From Bombyx mori (lineage: Eukaryota; Arthropoda; Insecta; Lepidoptera; Bombycidae), in assembly GCF_030269925.1 (NCBI RefSeq), contig NC_085127.1, forward strand, positions 4,719,501 through 4,783,500: a stretch of DNA of 64,000 nucleotides. Direction: 5' to 3'. The notes beneath the pieces are model-generated. The model was not told the DNA's origin and made no database searches. It saw nothing but the letters and a program-made list of their open reading frames with translations. A program made the translations under genes and the position numbers. Shown here piece by piece: positions 11,990 through 26,900 of this stretch; the stretch's first letter is position 1; each line of letters opens with the position of its first letter.

Positions 11990-14900
11990 CTGGTAAGTAA
12001 AACATAGGATAGGATATAGGTAATAACAAACATATTAACTACATATCGACGCTTGAAAGGCAAACGTGACTAAGCGACAATAACTGCTTTGTACATAAAT
12101 GATAGGCAATAACCATATTCGATGAGCAAAAAAAATATATTTCTAGGTCTATTAAAATCATTTCAATCCTACAGCTAGATTCGTTAAAATAGAATTTTTT
12201 TCAGGTATTTCAACTTTAAATTAGTCTACTGTAAAGTTCACGCATTGTCGCTTAGTCACATTTGCCTTTCAAGCGTCGATATGTTTAAATAATTAAAACT
12301 AATTTAACGGCCTAAGTAAAACATAGAATAGGATATAGTAATAAACAAAGAGTACTACATACTACTTTTATGGTTTAATCACGCGTTTTTTAGTTATCAT
12401 TTTATTATTTCCGATGTTTTCGAGTTACCATAATATTCGATACAATAACACATTTGGTCGTGACCAAAAAAACTGTAAAGAATTCGAAATTATATAAACT
12501 TAGTTATTAAAAACAGTGCGAGCTTAGACCGAAAAGCAGTTTTGATTATGTAGTCACGCCCGAAAACCGAAAGAAATACTATATATTATGTATACGAGTA
12601 ATAATTATGTAGCATCTGTAGCAATATCAAAAAATGTTTTTTTTTTCTACCTGTGCTGATAACCTTGATTGACTATTTCAGCTTTTCCTTGAAGTGTAGG
12701 TGAGCTCACGGGGCTCAAACCGGGTGTTTTGCTAACACTGGCCCTAGCAAGGGCAATGCTTCCCAGAATCTACCACCAGATCGGAAATGCGTCCCACTGA
12801 GAAAATCCGGCGAGAAACTCAGTGGGCCAAAATTTAGATGGCATACGTGTTAATGGTGCCCATAGTCCTCAAGCAGTGAATGCGTTCCGGATTGAGGGTT
12901 GAGACACTCCCTGTCCAATACAATTCAGGCTTCGGCCTCGTGTCTCAAGGTAGGATAGTGGCGTTCACATTGTGATGTCCATGGACTCTGTAAGCCGCTT
13001 TCCACAATGTGGCAAAAAGTGTTTATCTCGCTTCTTCACACTACTATTCAATAAAAATACTAAATAATGCCACCGAATCATTCTGAGGGACGCGGTCTCC
13101 ATTCCAATTACTTGGGTAAAGTGTTAGTAGTAGTACTAGCATATATCATCTATACTAATATATAAATCTACAGTTTTTACGGATGTTCCGTTATAACTAC
13201 TGAACCATGCATCCGATTGAAACTTGGTATCCATGTAGAAAATACATGTACTTAATGGATAGGCTAATATTTATATGAGTGTTGGACTCCCTACACCAGT
13301 TGCGGGGGCGTTAATGATGAGAATCTTTGTGGGGGGGAGAAATAATAATGTTAATTTTAAATGCCCAGTGAAGCGGACTGGTACAGCTAGTAAGTTTATA
13401 TTTTTATTATTGTACTTATAGTTAAAGTTTGTTTCAAGGGTGGCTTTTTGCATGAGTCTCCCTAACGTCCGCGATGTTTGCTGTTATCAGTACCTTGTTA
13501 TAAACAGCGCATGCGCATGACTCACCTTTCTGGGCATGGGTAGCGACATAACGATGAGCCTCGAGTCCCTTGAGTTGGCGAGTAAAAGCTCCCTCAGTCG
13601 CAGCTGCCTATTCGTCTTACCGGATAGCGTCGTCAACTCCGTCTCGCTAATACGACACTCTGCAATAAAGTTTTTCTTTAGTTTTCCTTTGAGACAATAA
13701 TGTTGCGGGGATTAATGATAATTGGAAGCGCTCGAGGAATTTTTAGTGATGTTTTTATTTACTTGGCAATTCCAGTTGAGTGTCCATTTCATTAACTGTT
13801 CACAGGAGGCAGTGCCTTTGTACATAATTTTCCTATTACTCTGTATTATGTCCTCTTTTCTGTGTGTACATAAATAAATAAATAAAAAATAAATAAACTA
13901 CTATTAACTAAAGAAATATCTCAACTGCGCAATTTTTTTTTCGTTTTCCGTATCGCGACGAGTACATAAGTATCGAAAAAGATTCACAATACGGTTTCTT
14001 TTAAATGTTGGCAGTTGGTTTCCGGAGTACCATTAATTTAGGGCAGACGATGCACGAGTCTTATCAATAAATATTATCTTATCTTATCAATTAGTATTTG
14101 ATGTACTTAGTGTTGCGCATAGATAATGCACTCATACGCTAGTGTTGCGATTAACTAGTCATTGAAATGATGTTGTAATGATTCAGTTATTAGAATAACA
14201 AAGTGATTGCATTTTTTATATGTTGTAGTACGTAATGTGAAATAAATAACTTTTTTTTTGTTATAAAGGATGAAATGTAATAATAATAATTGTCGATTAA
14301 AGCTTGGGTCAATGTGTGGTGATAGAATCCATATATTTGTCCTATTTAATTCGATAAATATAATCATATGATTTCAAACCAGTAATATTTCAGCCTTTCA
14401 TTACATTAATTGGGTATTGGTTCGAAAGCTTGAAGTCGCTCAGCGAGTAACGGAACGAGCTATACTCGGTATTTCTCTAAGGGATCGTATCTGGAACGAA
14501 GTCATTCGCCAAAGAATCAGAGTAACCGACATAGCTCAATGTATAAGCAAGCTGAAGTAGCAATTGGCCGATCATATCTGTCACAGGACAGATGTCCGTT
14601 GGGGTAGACGAGTTCTGGAGTTCCTTTTTTTTTTCCTACCTAAGCTGATAGCCTTGAGAGGCTGTTTCAGCGTAACCTTAACTAGTAGGTGAGCTCATGG
14701 GGCTCAAAGCGGAGTGATGCTAACACTGACCCTAGCAAGAGCAGTGCTTCGCAGAATCTACCACCGGATCGCGACCCACTGAGAAGATCCGGCGAGAAAC
14801 TCAGTGGGCTGTGTCTATGGGTTAATTCGCTCGTCGAGCCCTTCGTCGCAAGCGAAGGGTTCGACGAGGACGGTGACCGGACGGAGTTCCGCTGACTGAT

Positions 14901-17900
14901 AAACGTACGCCCAGTAACAGGATGGAGCAAGGCAGTGGCAGTGGATGGAGATGAGAGAGAGGCCCAAGATGGGGTCCGTGGCGTGACTTGGGAAAGGCCT
15001 ATAACCAACAGTGGATATAAATAGGCTGTTAATGATGTACCTACCTGTTGAACATAAATTCGAAGAAAGGATTTCCTACAGTTTCCTAATTAATATGGGG
15101 GGGGGGGTTATTCCAGGGTTGTAAAAAATTATGGAAAGTGAAATTGAAAACTCACTGTTAATGACGTAATTGGGTCCAGATTTAGCTGGTGAATTCTATT
15201 ATGACCGTAAAATGCAGATATGGGCTATTTCTATTAGCCCTTTGAAGCGTTATTAAAGAATGTAGGGTTTTAAGCTGGCCTTTACCTGGGGCAGCAGAAT
15301 CACTTGTAAATTTCTTTATGGTCTCATCGAAGAGCGCTTTGGTCTCTGCTTGCGGAGGTTCCGTTATGTCTTGGACCATTGTCAACGACGAATAGTCAAT
15401 CCGGAACTTCGACAGTAAATTGGCCATACTGAAAATCAACAGAATTTAAAATAAAAAACTGTGCTTTATGAAGGAAATATCGGTAACTACGGAGTGGAAA
15501 ATTTTAATTACATCTTTTAAAATTAAATTGTAATATATAACTGGTTTTCATTTAACCGAATGATCCTAAATAACCTGTGAATAAGATACAGAATACATCC
15601 GTCCGTAGTTGTAGTCTCACCGTCTTATTCTTTTCAAATTAAACATTACACTTTATTTTTTTTCTTTTTGAAATTAATTCTAATCTAATGACAGGACCAT
15701 CGCACGAAGGATTATCATCGACCGGTCAGTCTTGGTACTGTAAGTCATGAACAAGACGACTGGACAACTAAAACTTTTTTTCATTGAATACATTGATAGA
15801 CGAGCTCACAGCCCACCTGGTGTTAAGAGGTTACAGGAGCCCATAGACATCTATTACGTAAATGCCGCCACCCACGTTGAGATATGAGTTCCAAGGTCTC
15901 AGTATAATTACAACGGCTGCCCCACCCTCCAAACCGAAACGCATTACTGCTTCGCAGGAGAATAAGCAGGGTGGTTGTACCTACCCGCGCGGACTCACAA
16001 GACGTCCTACCAGTAATTATGCAAATTATAATTTTGCGGGTTTGATTTTCATTACACGATGTTATTCCTTCACCGTGGAAGTCAATCGTGAACATTTATT
16101 AAGCACGTATTTGATTAGAAAAATTGGTACCCCCCTGCAGGATTCGAACACCAATGCATCGCTAGATACGAATGCACTGGACGTCTTATCCTTTAGGCCG
16201 CGACGACTTATCGTGCACTGACTCCAACTGGTCGAATAAAGGAACCACTCACTTTCTTTCTTCGAGCTCCATTTCGTTGAGTCGGTTAGCGAGTGCGAAT
16301 ATACGAAGTTTGCAGTTCCCCCAGGCGGATCGTTGCGAGATGATGTACGGGAGCAGGATTGTGAGGCCGCCGTCGTCGTATAGCCACCACACGTCCACCG
16401 TCCCGGATTCCTATAAAGGCAAAGATTTTATTCCTCCTCATTGTGGTCAGATACGATAATTGGAGAAATATCTTTGCACATAGAAATGCACACGGATTGA
16501 CATATCTGTATTTTTTATGTTTGAGAGATTACTGGTGGCCCGGAGGCCTTTCCAGTTTTACCAGGGCAGGTGGGCGAGCAAGGGCTCAACAGGAGGATTG
16601 GGATTTGCTAACAGCTACCCGAGCACCTCCAAAGGAGACCAAACAACTCAAGAGTAGCTGTTTCGCGAATGAATCTACTATCGGATCGGAATTGCGACCC
16701 GCTGAGAAGATCCGGCGAGAAACTCAGCGGGCTGATATTTAGGTTAGGTTGCACGTCGAACTCTTTGCCGAGTTCGACGAGTACGGTTACTGTTAGAGCT
16801 AAAGATGTCTAATGCAAGGGTTATTGGATCTGATGGATCCGTAAGGACGTGTGACATATGAGTAGCCCCATATTATCGTAAAATTGTATGTGAAGTGTTA
16901 TGATAAGTATAAGATGGCATGTTACTCAGATTTCTATTTTGTAGATATTTATTATATAGTTATGTAGTATTTTCTTTGGATTTTATTTTATTATTTCCAA
17001 TGTTTCCAATAATTTATAGTTTTCGTAACCATGGACGACTAAAGTGTTATTCGTCTACATTTGAAAATTCTACTGGCAAATAGTTTTTTTATTTGTTTTG
17101 GTTAGAATGTTTTTAATTCCGGCTATGTCTTTCTTGGCGGAAATCTTAACGCACTTTGAAATAACGCAGCCTTTGCTTATTAAAAAAAAAAGGGTCACAA
17201 TCGCGCACCTTTAGTTTTCAAACATGTTAACCGTTATAATACAATATATTATATGCGTTGCGATCTACGGATTCAGATAATAAATTCATATTCAATATAG
17301 TTACTGCAGCCAAAGTAGTTTCATTAAAAATATTAACAATAAGTCTCCATTTTCTGTTGATTTTTATCGGCAATGACAAATATATCAATACTCGGATGTC
17401 TCTTGATGAGTCATTGTGTTTAAATTGTTATATCTATCAATTGTTAACTTTAATAGACTATATAGAACTTCATTGTATGTTAATATTGTTCGTTTACTAT
17501 TAAGATAATAAAAGCAGCCATGAATTACCTACCTGTTTCCGTTTAAATATTGACATCTGAGTTAATTGATCTTTAGACAGTTCAATTCCGTTCGCCGCGT
17601 TGTAGATGATCTGACGATGCATGTCGGTGGGCCTTTTGTCTTTCTTTTTCTTATCTTTTATGTCTTTGGCATCAGTTATTGTGAACGATCGCGAAGTGGA
17701 CAGTGTTAAAATATCTGTTGAAAAAACAAAGAGGTTTATTTTTTATTGCTTAGATGGGTGGACGAGCTCCCAGCCCACCTGGTGTTAAGTGGTTACTGGA
17801 GCCCATAAGCACCTACAATGTCAATGCCGCCACCCAACTTGAGATATGAGTTCTAATTGATTGATTGATTCATATGATTTTTATTACACGATGTTATTCC

Positions 17901-20900
17901 CTCCCCGTGGAAGTCAATCATGAACATTTGTTAAGTGCGTATTTCATTGGAAAAATTGGTACCCGCCCGCGGGATTCGAACACCGGTGCATAGATACGAA
18001 TACACCGGACGTCTTATACTTTTAGGCCACAACGACTTCACTCAATAGGTCACATTATTGACAAAACTGACGGAAAATTATCAGTGCATTTCAATCTCGT
18101 GAACACGTGATGTGTGCGAGAAGGACGGAGCATGTGTCGTCACCACAGAAATATTTTGTTTTTTTCTGTGGTCGTCACTATTCGCCTTAAACAAACTACG
18201 TGATGCATACAAGTGAGCATTGTTTTCCGCTTAACTGAATATTGTATTCGTTCTTAGTTCAGTGTGCTTAGTGCGAGTTTTTTAACGTTCTCGATAGCGT
18301 AAAAGTTAGCTCATATTTGTATGGAATGGATCGTTTGCCTACGTTTGCCTTTAGGGGGGCTGTTCTAACTGCATACAAAATTGGGTTAACTTTTATGCTA
18401 TCGAGAGCGTTAAAAAACTCGCACTGAGCACACAACGATTGCTTTGAATTCCGAATACTAACTGGAAAGATTGTTCTTGGCGGAGGAGTCGGTGTGGATG
18501 TCGAGGTCTGAGTCCGCGTGCATGATGAGCGCGTCTGAGCGGCGCACGTGTAGCTCGCCCGAACCGCTCGACGTGACGGTCAGCGACCCCGCGCCCTCTT
18601 CCCCACCCCCCGCCGCGCCGTAGTCCAGCCCGCCGCGCACACGGACTATAGCGACGGCCAGACGGTTCTCGAACGCCGTGCTAACGAATAGAACAGTTTC
18701 AAATTTCGACTTATTAAATCAGATCTTTAGGCCCACTGAGTTTCTCGCCGGATCTTCTCAATGGGTCGCGTTTCCGATCCGGTGGTAGATTCTGCGAAGC
18801 ACGGCTCTTGCTAGGGTCAGTGTTAGCTCCGGTTTGAGGCTTATGAGCTAACCTACTAGCTAAGGTTACGCTGAAACAGCCTCTCAAGACTGTCAGCTTA
18901 AGTAGGAGAAAAAAAAAAGATCTTTGATAAACAGCGTGTAAATACAAACCTAAACTATTATGTTATATGTGCCGTTAAATATTGTAATAATATCTTATCT
19001 AAAGAGAATAATAAAGTAGTAAAAAGTGACAATTTTAATTTCGTATTAAGCAATATTAACAAAAGAAAAGATATAGAATTTAATAGTAATGTTAAATTAA
19101 AAAGAAGACCCTTACCAGAATTACCAGAAAAGTATTTGGTAAAGAATGAATATTTCTTGAAATTTTTTGTTTACGAATTTTTCACAGAATGTGAAAAACT
19201 ATTCATCGGTTTTTTATTTCATAAATGAGGTTAAATACAACCACTACACTAAGCAAACGTAGGACTTACTGTAACACATTGAAATAAGCAACGAGGTCTT
19301 CGGCCGAAGCTGTTGTCCAATCTGACTTGTAGCCCATGAGTAACACGTTGGGCGCCAGTTTGCCGACGCCGGTCGCCTGTATCAGGGCTCGTGCTCCTTG
19401 TTCAAAGTTGAATCCGTGCACTAGCGAACAGAAGGCGCGCACTTTCCTCTCTTGCAGCCATTCGTTATCTGCACGAGCTCGCGCTGAGCACACCTTGTAT
19501 GACAGTTTTTCCTGAACACAGAATCATATTTTCAAAAGTTTTTTTTTACGAATTATTAATGTGAAAAGTTTTTTAGCATCATTGTGATTCGAAAGTCGAT
19601 GAAACAAAAAAGCGACGATAAAAAGAGACAAACACATAAATCCATAAGATATAACGTGGCAGAAAATGAGATAGGAACAACCACGGAATAGAACCTTATT
19701 TATCTACTCCGTGTGAACAACTATACGATGTATGTTATATTCGTGTTTCTCTTTGTATTCTGCTTCGTACTTAATACATTGTGAATAAATCTATGTAATA
19801 TATACGAATAAAATTAAAAATAGTTATCAACCTTTGTATCACTGTGATCATGACTAAAACCTACAATTATACTCTTCTCGAAATTTTATTATACATTCAT
19901 CTCCTTATCTTGAAGCCAGAATTTTTGAAGGTTTCACTTCTGCCATGTGTGAATTGCACACATGTTTTTTTAAGTTTTCGCTTCTATCTATCGATGCGGA
20001 AAACATGGTAAGAGCTCGTTAACTAATAATGTAAGATTTTTTCAGCTATTCGTAATGCCTTAAGCCGTGAATTCGGGGAGTGAATTTTATCATATAATTG
20101 TCTCGCGATCGCAAAAATCAAACACATTGTATATTCCCGGTTGAAGAGCTATTAGTATTACTCCGGTTCTACAAACTGCCAGTCGATACCAACATACTCG
20201 TATTAAATACAGCAGCGACGTTGTCCGGGTCATATCATTGACTATGATAAAATTAATCTGTATGTTGAAAAGTTATGGTAAAAAGTATCTAGGTTGTAAG
20301 CTATTACTATGCAAAATTTCACCCGAGTCTGTTCAGTCATTTTTGCGTGAATCGAGTAAAAGAAATACCGAAACATTCACATTTGTAATATTCGTATAGA
20401 TATCTCATAAAAAATGAGGATCCATCGCACACGGGACAGACTGCTCATCTGCATCGTTCACAAGAAAAGAAATAATAGTTTAAAAAAAACTAACAAAATA
20501 CGCTTTTACAATACTACAATAAAATCATTTTTTCTTACAAGATTTTTAATTCAAATTTATTAAACTTTATTTTCTATTTTTTAGTTGAATTTCGATTTTT
20601 TTAATATTTTTTTTAATATTGCATTGTCATCGATTCTTAATAAGTTTATCAAATTTCGAGTTAATCCGATCCGGGGTCAAAATCATGTTTCGTTACAAAC
20701 ATACATACGACTGAAGCTAATAAAAGCGTATTAAAAAGAGATTGCGGTAAATTTTATTAACCTTCGAAATATCTCCAATGATCATAAGAGAGCCGGCTTT
20801 GGTGATGAGGCTACCCAGGTCTACGAGCGGCGGACGAGCGTGGGCGCGTCCCCCCAGCACCAGCAGTTGCGGCCAGTAGTTCTTCACGTGCTCCCCAGTG

Positions 20901-23900
20901 CGGGCCAGGTTGTGGGCACTGGACAACGCCGTCTTGTACATCTGAGCTTGCGTGCTACTGCCCCAGTTCACATCTGAACGATTCAAATAATATATCGATG
21001 TATTCTTGAGAGACGATATACTACTTTTATGACACATACTCGATACACGTAACTAGGTATACCTACTTGAGACCTTAGAACTTATATCTCAAGGTGGGTG
21101 GCGTATTTACGTTGTAGATGTCTGTGGGATCCAGTGACCACTTAACACCAGGTGGGCTGTGAGCTCCTCCTCCTATCTAAGCAAAAAAAAAAAATTTGTT
21201 TGTGGTTATCGGAGCACATTGACATTGAAAAAAATGACAGTAAATGCCGCGACCCACCTTGAGACATGGAGTTTTAAGGTCTCCGGTTTTACAGTACAAC
21301 GGCTGCCCCGCCCTTCAAACCGAAATGCATTACTGCTTCAGAACTGCGGCAGAAATAGGCAGGGTGGTGGTAGCTACCCGTGCGAACTCACAATACCAAA
21401 TACCACCAGTAACTCATCAATTTTTTTACTCATCAACAAAACAAGTAAAATTAATTTTGTTACTAAAATATTAAAGATATGATAGATTCCAGCTAAATTA
21501 TATATAAATATACTCAATTGCCAAACGTAAACAAATTTGGTTTTATTAATTCCCGACGAAAGAGATCGTGTGATTCACATGAACGTAAATAAAATCTTGC
21601 AAATAATCTTCAAGGAATTCAACTAGCATTTCAAACAGCTTTCTGGATACGATCTTCAAACAAACTTATAAATGTTTTTCTAGCACGAACGAACGTGATC
21701 CCATTTCAATGACAAAGACACGCACTGTATTTTTTATTCTATTTATTTATTTATTTAGTTGTACCAACAAACTGATCATCAATTCAGAACATCGATAAGA
21801 AGGTATGTGATATAATAATATGTCACCCGAATTGTAGGTACAAACAACAGTGCAATAGTTGACAACGGTTGACTTGAAAATAAAAATGAAAAATTATAAA
21901 AATTATGAGTTCCTGGCTTAAGTAGCATTGAAAAATCCGTCGTTATTTTTATTCGATTTCGTCTTCTGAAGTATATAATAGGATCTTAAAAAAAAATATA
22001 CAGTCATCAGGTTTGAGCCCCGTGAGCTCACCTACAAACGTTAGGGTTACGCTGAAATAGCCTCTCAAGGCTCTAAGCATAGGTAGGAAAAAAAAAAACC
22101 GATAACCTTTATAATTGATGATTATAGTGATATATTTGAAATTTAGTAAATAACGTTAAAAAACCATATTTTCTCACCGGGATTACGGTAGTGCACGATG
22201 AGATACAGCGTGAAGAATATTGCAATGGTCACGAGCGACATGATCCAGCTGATGAGCAACATGATCCCGACACACATCAGGAAACCGGCCAGGGACACCC
22301 AAACATTGTAGTACTGTAATTTATTTATTTGGAAAACAACAATTATTGTAGTGTATACATTAATATATACATTAACATCCTTACGTAATGAAATACATTT
22401 TTGAATGTCTATCAAATTCTGATGTTGATTATTAGTTTAAAAAAAATTTATAGCTTCAAACTTTTCACTGAGAAAGTATAATATACATTAATATCAGTAC
22501 GTAATCAAATACATATTTGAATGTCTATCAAAAGAAGCTTACTTTGAATGTAGGTCGCCAGCCAAGAGGCCGCACCAGCGCCGCGTGAAACGTGCAAAAG
22601 TTTATCAGCGCATATGATGCCAGGTAGAAATTGGAGATCAATGGCGCGATCGCATTTAATTTCGCTGTAACACAATACATAATTACTACGGATCTTTTCT
22701 AAGCATAAAAATCATCTGTTTATTGATTTATAATATCTAAATAAAATATACAAATAAAATTTAATTTTTCAGTAAAAAAAGTTGTTTACTTATTAATTTA
22801 ATTTTAGATTACGAGTAAGTTTATGTACAGTTGTTAGAGTAGTTAAATTGAAATAATTACCAATAAGTAGAAACAGTAAGGACACTAAGAAGGTGAGCAC
22901 GTATCCTCTGTAGGCTTCTCCGTGTCGTCCGTACGGTTTCGAGAAGAAGATGAGTCCTGGGTAGATGCGGTCGACGCCGAGCGCCTGGATGAGTCGCGGC
23001 ACCGACAGCAGGTTGGTGAGCGCCGTGGACAGAGTCGCCGCCCAGCAGCCCGCGTAGATGAAGGGGCCCCACGCCGACATCAGTTGCATGATCTAAACAA
23101 AGAACGGATACTGATTTTATTATACCATTAGAAACAGACTTCGATTATTTAATATGCTAGAATGAAGAGAGTTTTTGAATATGTTTAACGTGAAATCTTG
23201 ATAAGTAAGTCGGTGAAAACGTAGCTTTAAATACCACACAACATCATAGGGAGGTTCCTGATTTCCAATCAGTGCTGTTCAGTGCAATCACTACGGACAG
23301 CATCAGCTGAGCTATCCTATTTTGTTTTATTTATAAATTTTTTATTTCTTCTTCTTCTTCTTCTATATCGTTCCCTCACTACTGAGGATCGCGACCATAT
23401 GCGACGTTTACTTTTTTATTTACATTTTTTTTACATATATTATTTGACGTTTTTCATCTACATACTATTTATTATTTAATTATGTTTCCCGTGCGGAAGG
23501 CAATAAACGATTGTATTTTTTACTATATAACACACATAATTATCCAATATTATTAATATTATCTATACAACGTGAAGGAGTTGTCCACAGAATTAGACGA
23601 TTTAGACATGTATCTAATTTTGGAGATAGTACCGAAGGGAAAAAATTCCACCAAATGGGTGATATTGCTTGGTAGACTGACGCTATGAATGCTATCGGAA
23701 CTTGTATATATGCAAGCTGATCTTTCAAATATATTTGAGAAAAAACAAAAAAAAAAGCCCGCTGAGTTTGTTTCGCCGGTTCTTCTCAGGACTGTGGCTT
23801 TTTTTGGAACCGGTGGTAGAGTTAACATTGTTATTTGTACTTTGACATTCAACAAGTGTGTCATACTGACATCTAAGTTGAAATAAATGATTTTGAATTT

Positions 23901-26900
23901 GAATTTGAATTTGAAAATATCTTGTCTTCTAGAATTGCTATGGTCACATAACTATTGCAACTTACCTCGAAATCAACGTGCATCCCATATTTGCAAGGGA
24001 ATAATGTGCTGTTAGCACACTGACTGACCGCACTGTAATTTGTAACTGTGCCGTTGCTGATGACCAGGTCAGTGATATTTCCGCTCGCGTCACGGAGGGC
24101 TGCGGCTCCGGTGAATAAAACCATCATAGCGTAGCTCACCATAGATATTAGGAGCGCTAATAACGTGCCTTTTGGTATGGCGGATGCGGGGTCCTAATGA
24201 ACAGACAATAGGAAAGGTAAATTTTTCGAGAAAAAAAAAAACGACATTTCTTTAATAACAATTTTTTTATACATCTAAACTACGACTTAGTAACTTAGAC
24301 AGCCACAATAGGATAGGAAAAATTTTCGAAAAAAAATCCGAAATTTATTTAATAAAAAATTTTTTGATACAACTTTTGTAAACTACGACTTAGAATAGCA
24401 AACGGCATTTAAAAATATTCAAATACTGTTAAACATAAACATACTGTTAATTAAACGTCTGAGATGCTAAAGTACTTATTACCTTATTGGAGAATATGCT
24501 CATGATAATGGAATATAAATTTTACAGTAAAAAAATATTTAATTTTGTTGTGAACGAAATACACGACCTTCATTTCCACGTCTGTGGTGCCGGAGTTAAC
24601 AGGTAAAGGCATTATAGTAAACAATGCTCATAATATACAGATTTACGATAAGGACAACATCATCGTAAACTGTGGTTCATATTTCTATTACAACAGCTAT
24701 TTTTTTTCCTACCAATGCTGATAGCCTTGAGAGTCTATTTCAGCTTCTCCTTGACATGTAGGTGAGCTCATGGGGCTCAAACCGGGAGTGTTGCTAACAC
24801 TGGCCCTAGCAAGAGCAATGCTTCGCAGAATCTACCACTGGATTGGAAACGGGACCCATTGAGAAGATCCGGCGAGAAACTCAGTGGGCTGAGAGCTATT
24901 ATGATTTTACTTTAGTCTTATATACAATTGTTCTTTACAAGCATTTGTCATTGAATTCCTCTTGATCGAATAGACTGGTTTTTTTTGTGTGTGTATTTGT
25001 ATAGATACCTAGCTTAGATTTATATTTGGACCCGATAGGTTAATTCCACCGTACTTTTTGACTACTAAGTCTGGCCATAAATACTGTTACAATTAAAAAT
25101 AAACAAAATATTACATTTGAATTTGGAATCTGTCATTTTCATATGATTGCTTGGTATTAGTAAAATGTTTGTGTACCGGGCTATTAATAGGTGCAATGAG
25201 ACCTCCTCTGTTTGTGACAGAAAAAAATCTGGCCGTCCACGTAGTGTTCGTACGAAAAAGGTGGTCAAAGCAGTAAGGGAAAGAATTCGAAGAAATCCTG
25301 TCCGAAAGCAAAATATTTTATCTCGGGAGATGAAGATAGCACCTAGAACCATGTCGCGTATTTTAAAAGATGACTTAGGACTTGCAGCCTATAAGAGACG
25401 TACTGCTCATTTCTTAACTGATAATTTAAAAGAGAATAGGGTGGTAAAATCGAAACAACTACTGAAGCGGTACGCAAAGGGAGGTCATAGAAAAATTTTG
25501 TTTACGGATGAGAAATTTTTTACAGTTTAGCAACATTTTAACAAACAAAATGACCGTATTTATGCTCAAAGCTCAAAGGAAGCTTCCCAATTAGTCGACA
25601 GAGTGCAACGTGGGCACTATCCGACTTCAGTGATGGTTTGGTGGGGTATTAGCTATGAAGGAGTGACTGAGCCATACTTTTGTGAAAAAGGTATCAAAAC
25701 ATCGGCACAAGTGTATATACCATTCTTCACCATTCTTGAGAAGGCAGTGAAGCCCCTTAACAACACCATGTTCAATAATCAAGAATGGTCCTTCCAGCAA
25801 GACTCGGTGCCAGGTCATAAAGCTCGGTCTACGCAGTCTTGGTTGGAAACGAACGTTTCGGACTTCATCAGAGCTGAAGACTGGCCGTCGTCTAGTCCCG
25901 ATCTTAATCCGCTGGATTATGATTTATGGTCAGTTTTAGAGAGTGCGGCTTGGTCTAAACGCCATGATAATGAGTCAATCGATGCGAGTGATTACCACGT
26001 GTTCTACCAAAGCTGTTAGTTTCCTTTCTCGGAATGAAACTTAACGCTGAGGCCGTGTTTGTTTCAGTGGAACGATGTAAATCATTAGAAATAACAAACA
26101 TCGTGACTCACTGTCCGGCATGCATCGCCCACTTCAATTGGCTTTAATGAATCGATTCGGTGTCCGCTGCGCGATTTTATCAAGAACGATATGTTTGCAG
26201 GTCAAACAAATTGATCCTTCTATTGGATCCAGTAGTTCATTCGATTGGCTTTAAAATGCCGAAATTCTTTAATCTAATATGTTGAACGATGTTTGAATGT
26301 ATGACATGATAATTATAGAATTTGTAGTGTCGAGCTCGTATTGACCTATCGCGAAAACACCTACGTTCAATTCGAAATATTGAATAACCGTTTGAGAAGC
26401 GACTTTTTTTTTTCCTAGTTTGGGAACCGTCAACTTATCTTTTATTTGAATTAGTAGAACGTTACGTCAAGTTTTTCAACGCCCTTTAATCTCTTTACTG
26501 GTGTCTTTGCCGTATTTTGTGGCTCAGTGAATCATCCTATTTAGGTACTCTGATTAGCCCGCAACTTGCTATTTTAAACGCATTTTCAAAACACGTTGCT
26601 TAACACATAATGAGTTATTGACAAATCCATTGTGAGAACAATGCACTTCGGTGTTTAACTACGCGCATACAAGCTAAATCAGTAACTATTAGGAATGTTA
26701 TAGTCGTAGTATTGGCACAAGCTACAACGATTTACAGGGGTATATAATCGTTTCTCTCTGACGAATAGACGAGCTATCGGCAACCGGAACTCTTAGCTAA
26801 CACAGTCCCATCGTGAGATATGAGATAGGATATAACAAGAGCATTAGAATATTGTAACAAATTTAAGAATTTTTATTTTACCGATCTGGATTCATTGATT

